This document shows, in pieces, positions 62,328 through 64,000 of a stretch of DNA of 64,000 nucleotides; positions within the stretch are counted from its first letter, which is position 1, and the number at the start of each line of letters is the position of its first letter. The stretch comes from Nonomuraea rubra (GTDB lineage Bacteria; Actinomycetota; Actinomycetes; Streptosporangiales; Streptosporangiaceae), in the NCBI RefSeq assembly GCF_014207985.1, contig NZ_JACHMI010000001.1:1843001-1907000 (forward strand), written 5' to 3'. Under the pieces are notes generated by a model. That model was not told where the DNA came from, did no database searches, and worked only from the letters and a program-made list of their open reading frames with translations. The position numbers were made by a program, and so were the translations under genes.

Positions 62328-64000
62328 TTACGGCGTCACGATCGCGAACGCGGGATCCGGATCCTCCAGCACGGCCCTCAGGCGGCGCAGGACGTCCATG
62401 TCGCCCTCGTGCTCGATGCCGTCGGCTGATCGGCCGGTGAGCAGGCCGATCAGCTGCCCCTGGGTGAGCGTGAGCGTCAGGTCCACCGGCTGCGGCCGCG
62501 GATCGGGCTGGTGGATGAGCACGCCGTTGGACAGCGTGGTGCGATGGCGCTGGTTCAGGTCAGTCAACCGCCAGTCGATGGCCAGAGTCTCGTTCCACGC
62601 CTTGGGACCGTCGACGCGGATGGCCAGGGAGTCGAAGACCTGCTCGACGGTCAGGGCCGCGATCATCTCCGGCGAGGTGGTGTCGATGTCGGCGGGCACG
62701 ACGCCGCCCGTCAGCTCCAGCGCGCCGACCAGGTAGAAGTTACGCCAGGTGCCGTTCTCGGCGCCGTGGCCGAGCCGGGTGTAGACCTCGGCGAGCATCG
62801 CGCGCGCCTGCTCGTCGTGCTCGTCGGCGAAGACGGCGTGGTTGAGCAGCGAGGCGGCGAACCGCAGGTCGCCGTCGTCGAGGTAGCGGCGGGCGAAGGC
62901 CAGGACGCCCTCGCGCCCGCCCATGCACTCGACGTAGCGGCGCGCCTGCTCGACCGGCGGATGCTCCCACAGGTGGGCCGGGTTGCCGTCGAACCAGCCC
63001 AGATAGCGCTGGTAGATCGCCTTGACGTTGTGGCTGACCGAGCCGTAGTAGCCGTGGGTGTGCCAGGCCTGCTCCAGCGCGGGCGGCATCCGCATGGCCT
63101 CGGCGATCTCGGTGCCGGTCATGCCCTTGTTCAGCATCCGCAGCGTCTGATCGTGCAGGTAGGCGTACATGTCGCGCTGCTGCGACAGGAAGGTGACGAT
63201 GTTCTCGTTGCCCCAGGTGGGCCAGTGGTGTGAGGCGAACACGACGTCGGCCTGGCCGGCGAACAGAGCGATCGCCTCGGTCAGATAGCGGGACCAGACG
63301 CGCGTGTCGCGGACCAGCGCGCCGCGCAGGGTGAGCACGTTGTGCAGGTTGTGCGTGGCGTTCTCGGCCATACACAACGCCCGGCGGCCGGGGATGAGGA
63401 AGTTCATCTCCGCCGGCGCCTCGGTGCCCGGGGTGAGCTGGAAGACGATCCGCACCCCATCCAGCGTCTCCTCCTGCCCGGTGCGCGTGATGTCCTTGCT
63501 CGGCGGGATGAGGGAAATCGTGCCGGTCGAGGTGGTCAGGCCCAGCCCGGCCCCGATCTGCCCTTCCGGCGAACGGGGCAGGGCCGGCCCGTACATGTAA
63601 GTGGCACGACGGTTCATCGCGGTACCGGCGTAGACGTTCTCCGACACCGCGTGCTCCATAAACCCGGCCGGGGCCACGATCGGCACGCTGCCATCGGTAA
63701 CGCCACGCACCCCGCCGAAGTGGTCGGCGTGCGAATGGGTATAGATCACCGCGGTGACTGGACGCTCGCCACGCTGCTCGCGATACAACTTCAGCCCCGC
63801 CGCCGCGCACTCGACCGACAGCAGCGGATCGACCACAATGACCCCGCGCTCGCCCTCGATCAGCGTCATGTTCGACAGATCCAGGCCACGTACCTGGTAA
63901 ATGCCGTCGCTCACCTCATACAGCCCCTGCTTGACGCACAACTGCCCCTGCCGCCACAAGCTGGGATGCGCACTGTCAGGGCACTCCTGCGCCAGGAAGC
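62328..64000 (-). CDS. Alkyl-sulfatase (SdsA/YjcS type, metallo-beta-lactamase fold), N-terminus outside window
   Basis: The frame is open to the window edge (ECPDSAHPSLWRQGQLCV), so the start lies beyond 64000. 557 codons plus a stop are visible. The zinc site is VIYTHSHADHFGGVRGV, with AENATHNLHNVLTLRGA and DVVFASHHWPTWGNENI as further ligand regions. Family-specific blocks follow: GYYGSVSHNVKAIYQRYLGW and FDGNPAHLWEHPP, then the dimerisation domain and the C-terminal SCP2-like domain (YLVGALELTGG, DSLAIRVDGPKAWNETLAID). Such enzymes release sulfate from alkyl sulfates such as SDS. Together with two sulfate transporters this makes a coherent locus. It is convergent with the GAP gene, with four bases between the stops. 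Confidence 0.92.
   Translation of the reverse strand, partial: FLAQECPDSAHPSLWRQGQLCVKQGLYEVSDGIYQVRGLDLSNMTLIEGERGVIVVDPLLSVECAAAGLKLYREQRGERPVTAVIYTHSHADHFGGVRGVTDGSVPIVAPAGFMEHAVSENVYAGTAMNRRATYMYGPALPRSPEGQIGAGLGLTTSTGTISLIPPSKDITRTGQEETLDGVRIVFQLTPGTEAPAEMNFLIPGRRALCMAENATHNLHNVLTLRGALVRDTRVWSRYLTEAIALFAGQADVVFASHHWPTWGNENIVTFLSQQRDMYAYLHDQTLRMLNKGMTGTEIAEAMRMPPALEQAWHTHGYYGSVSHNVKAIYQRYLGWFDGNPAHLWEHPPVEQARRYVECMGGREGVLAFARRYLDDGDLRFAASLLNHAVFADEHDEQARAMLAEVYTRLGHGAENGTWRNFYLVGALELTGGVVPADIDTTSPEMIAALTVEQVFDSLAIRVDGPKAWNETLAIDWRLTDLNQRHRTTLSNGVLIHQPDPRPQPVDLTLTLTQGQLIGLLTGRSADGIEHEGDMDVLRRLRAVLEDPDPAFAIVTP

Noticed and set aside
1..64000. CRISPR arrays, prophage modules, secondary-metabolite core enzymes
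   Set aside because: No spaced direct repeats, phage structural genes, PKS or NRPS modules were seen. The two FAD monooxygenases are not next to any biosynthetic core.

Overview
The window is high-GC DNA with many GTG starts, convergent and divergent short operons, and secreted proteins of the spore-associated-protein type. This suggests a filamentous actinomycete; a Streptosporangiaceae-like host (Nonomuraea and relatives) is my inference from protein style and was not tested by any search. There is no rRNA, no complete tRNA, no CRISPR array and no recognisable phage or plasmid backbone. The dominant impression is a low-constraint accessory region: intact metabolic, transport and regulatory genes are separated by gene wrecks and by fragments of at least six insertion-sequence families (IS5, IS21/IstB, IS630, ISKra4, ISL3 and an IS3/IS481-type). 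Only one transposase, at 4760-5542, looks intact.

Layout. 1-4.6 kb: a LysR C-terminal fragment, an intact secreted SpaA-like protein (2312-2761) beside a frameshifted relative, a broken ATP-binding regulator and a broken NAD-dependent epimerase. 4.7-15.5 kb: an IS5-type element; an operon reading leftward from 10841 to 7171 with a TM protein, a mycosin-like S8 protease, a 49-aa protein, a single-TM protein and a decayed gene; then a secreted C39-like protein, a tripeptidyl-aminopeptidase-like hydrolase and IS debris. 15.9-24.1 kb: MFS exporter, FAD monooxygenase, WrbA-like quinone reductase, NadE and a second MFS exporter. 24.5-39.9 kb: TetR/GlxA divergent pair, a second SpaA-like protein, a membrane protein with CxxxxC repeats, decayed beta-helix and DapA-like genes, a PQQ-propeller membrane protein, a wrecked EutC/EutB/nitrilase cluster, IS fragments, a second copy of GlxA in inverted orientation, and an SDR/TetR divergent pair. 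40.4-46.2 kb: two secreted proteins, an HAD phosphatase, another FAD monooxygenase and debris. 46.4-51.5 kb: two-component system convergent with a MacB/FtsX-type ABC transporter. 52-57.9 kb: lectin-like and transposase wrecks, a LacI regulator with two tandem palindromic operators, a peptidase fragment, and a GNAT gene overlapping a MenC-like fragment. 58-64 kb: two divergent SulP transporters, a GAP-family membrane protein and a partial alkyl-sulfatase, which read as a sulfate-ester and sulfate-uptake locus.

The clearest unusual features are a 1,013-bp inverted duplication (25186-26198 and 37403-38415) carrying a whole GlxA-type regulator; tandem 14-bp LacI operators touching a ribosome binding site; a 46-aa leader ORF coupled to a SulP gene; crossing complementary segments over the transposase start; and four short related coding-like elements scattered on the + strand. 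Many broken genes need only one to four single-base shifts, some at homopolymer runs, so sequencing error has to be excluded before every wreck is called a true pseudogene.
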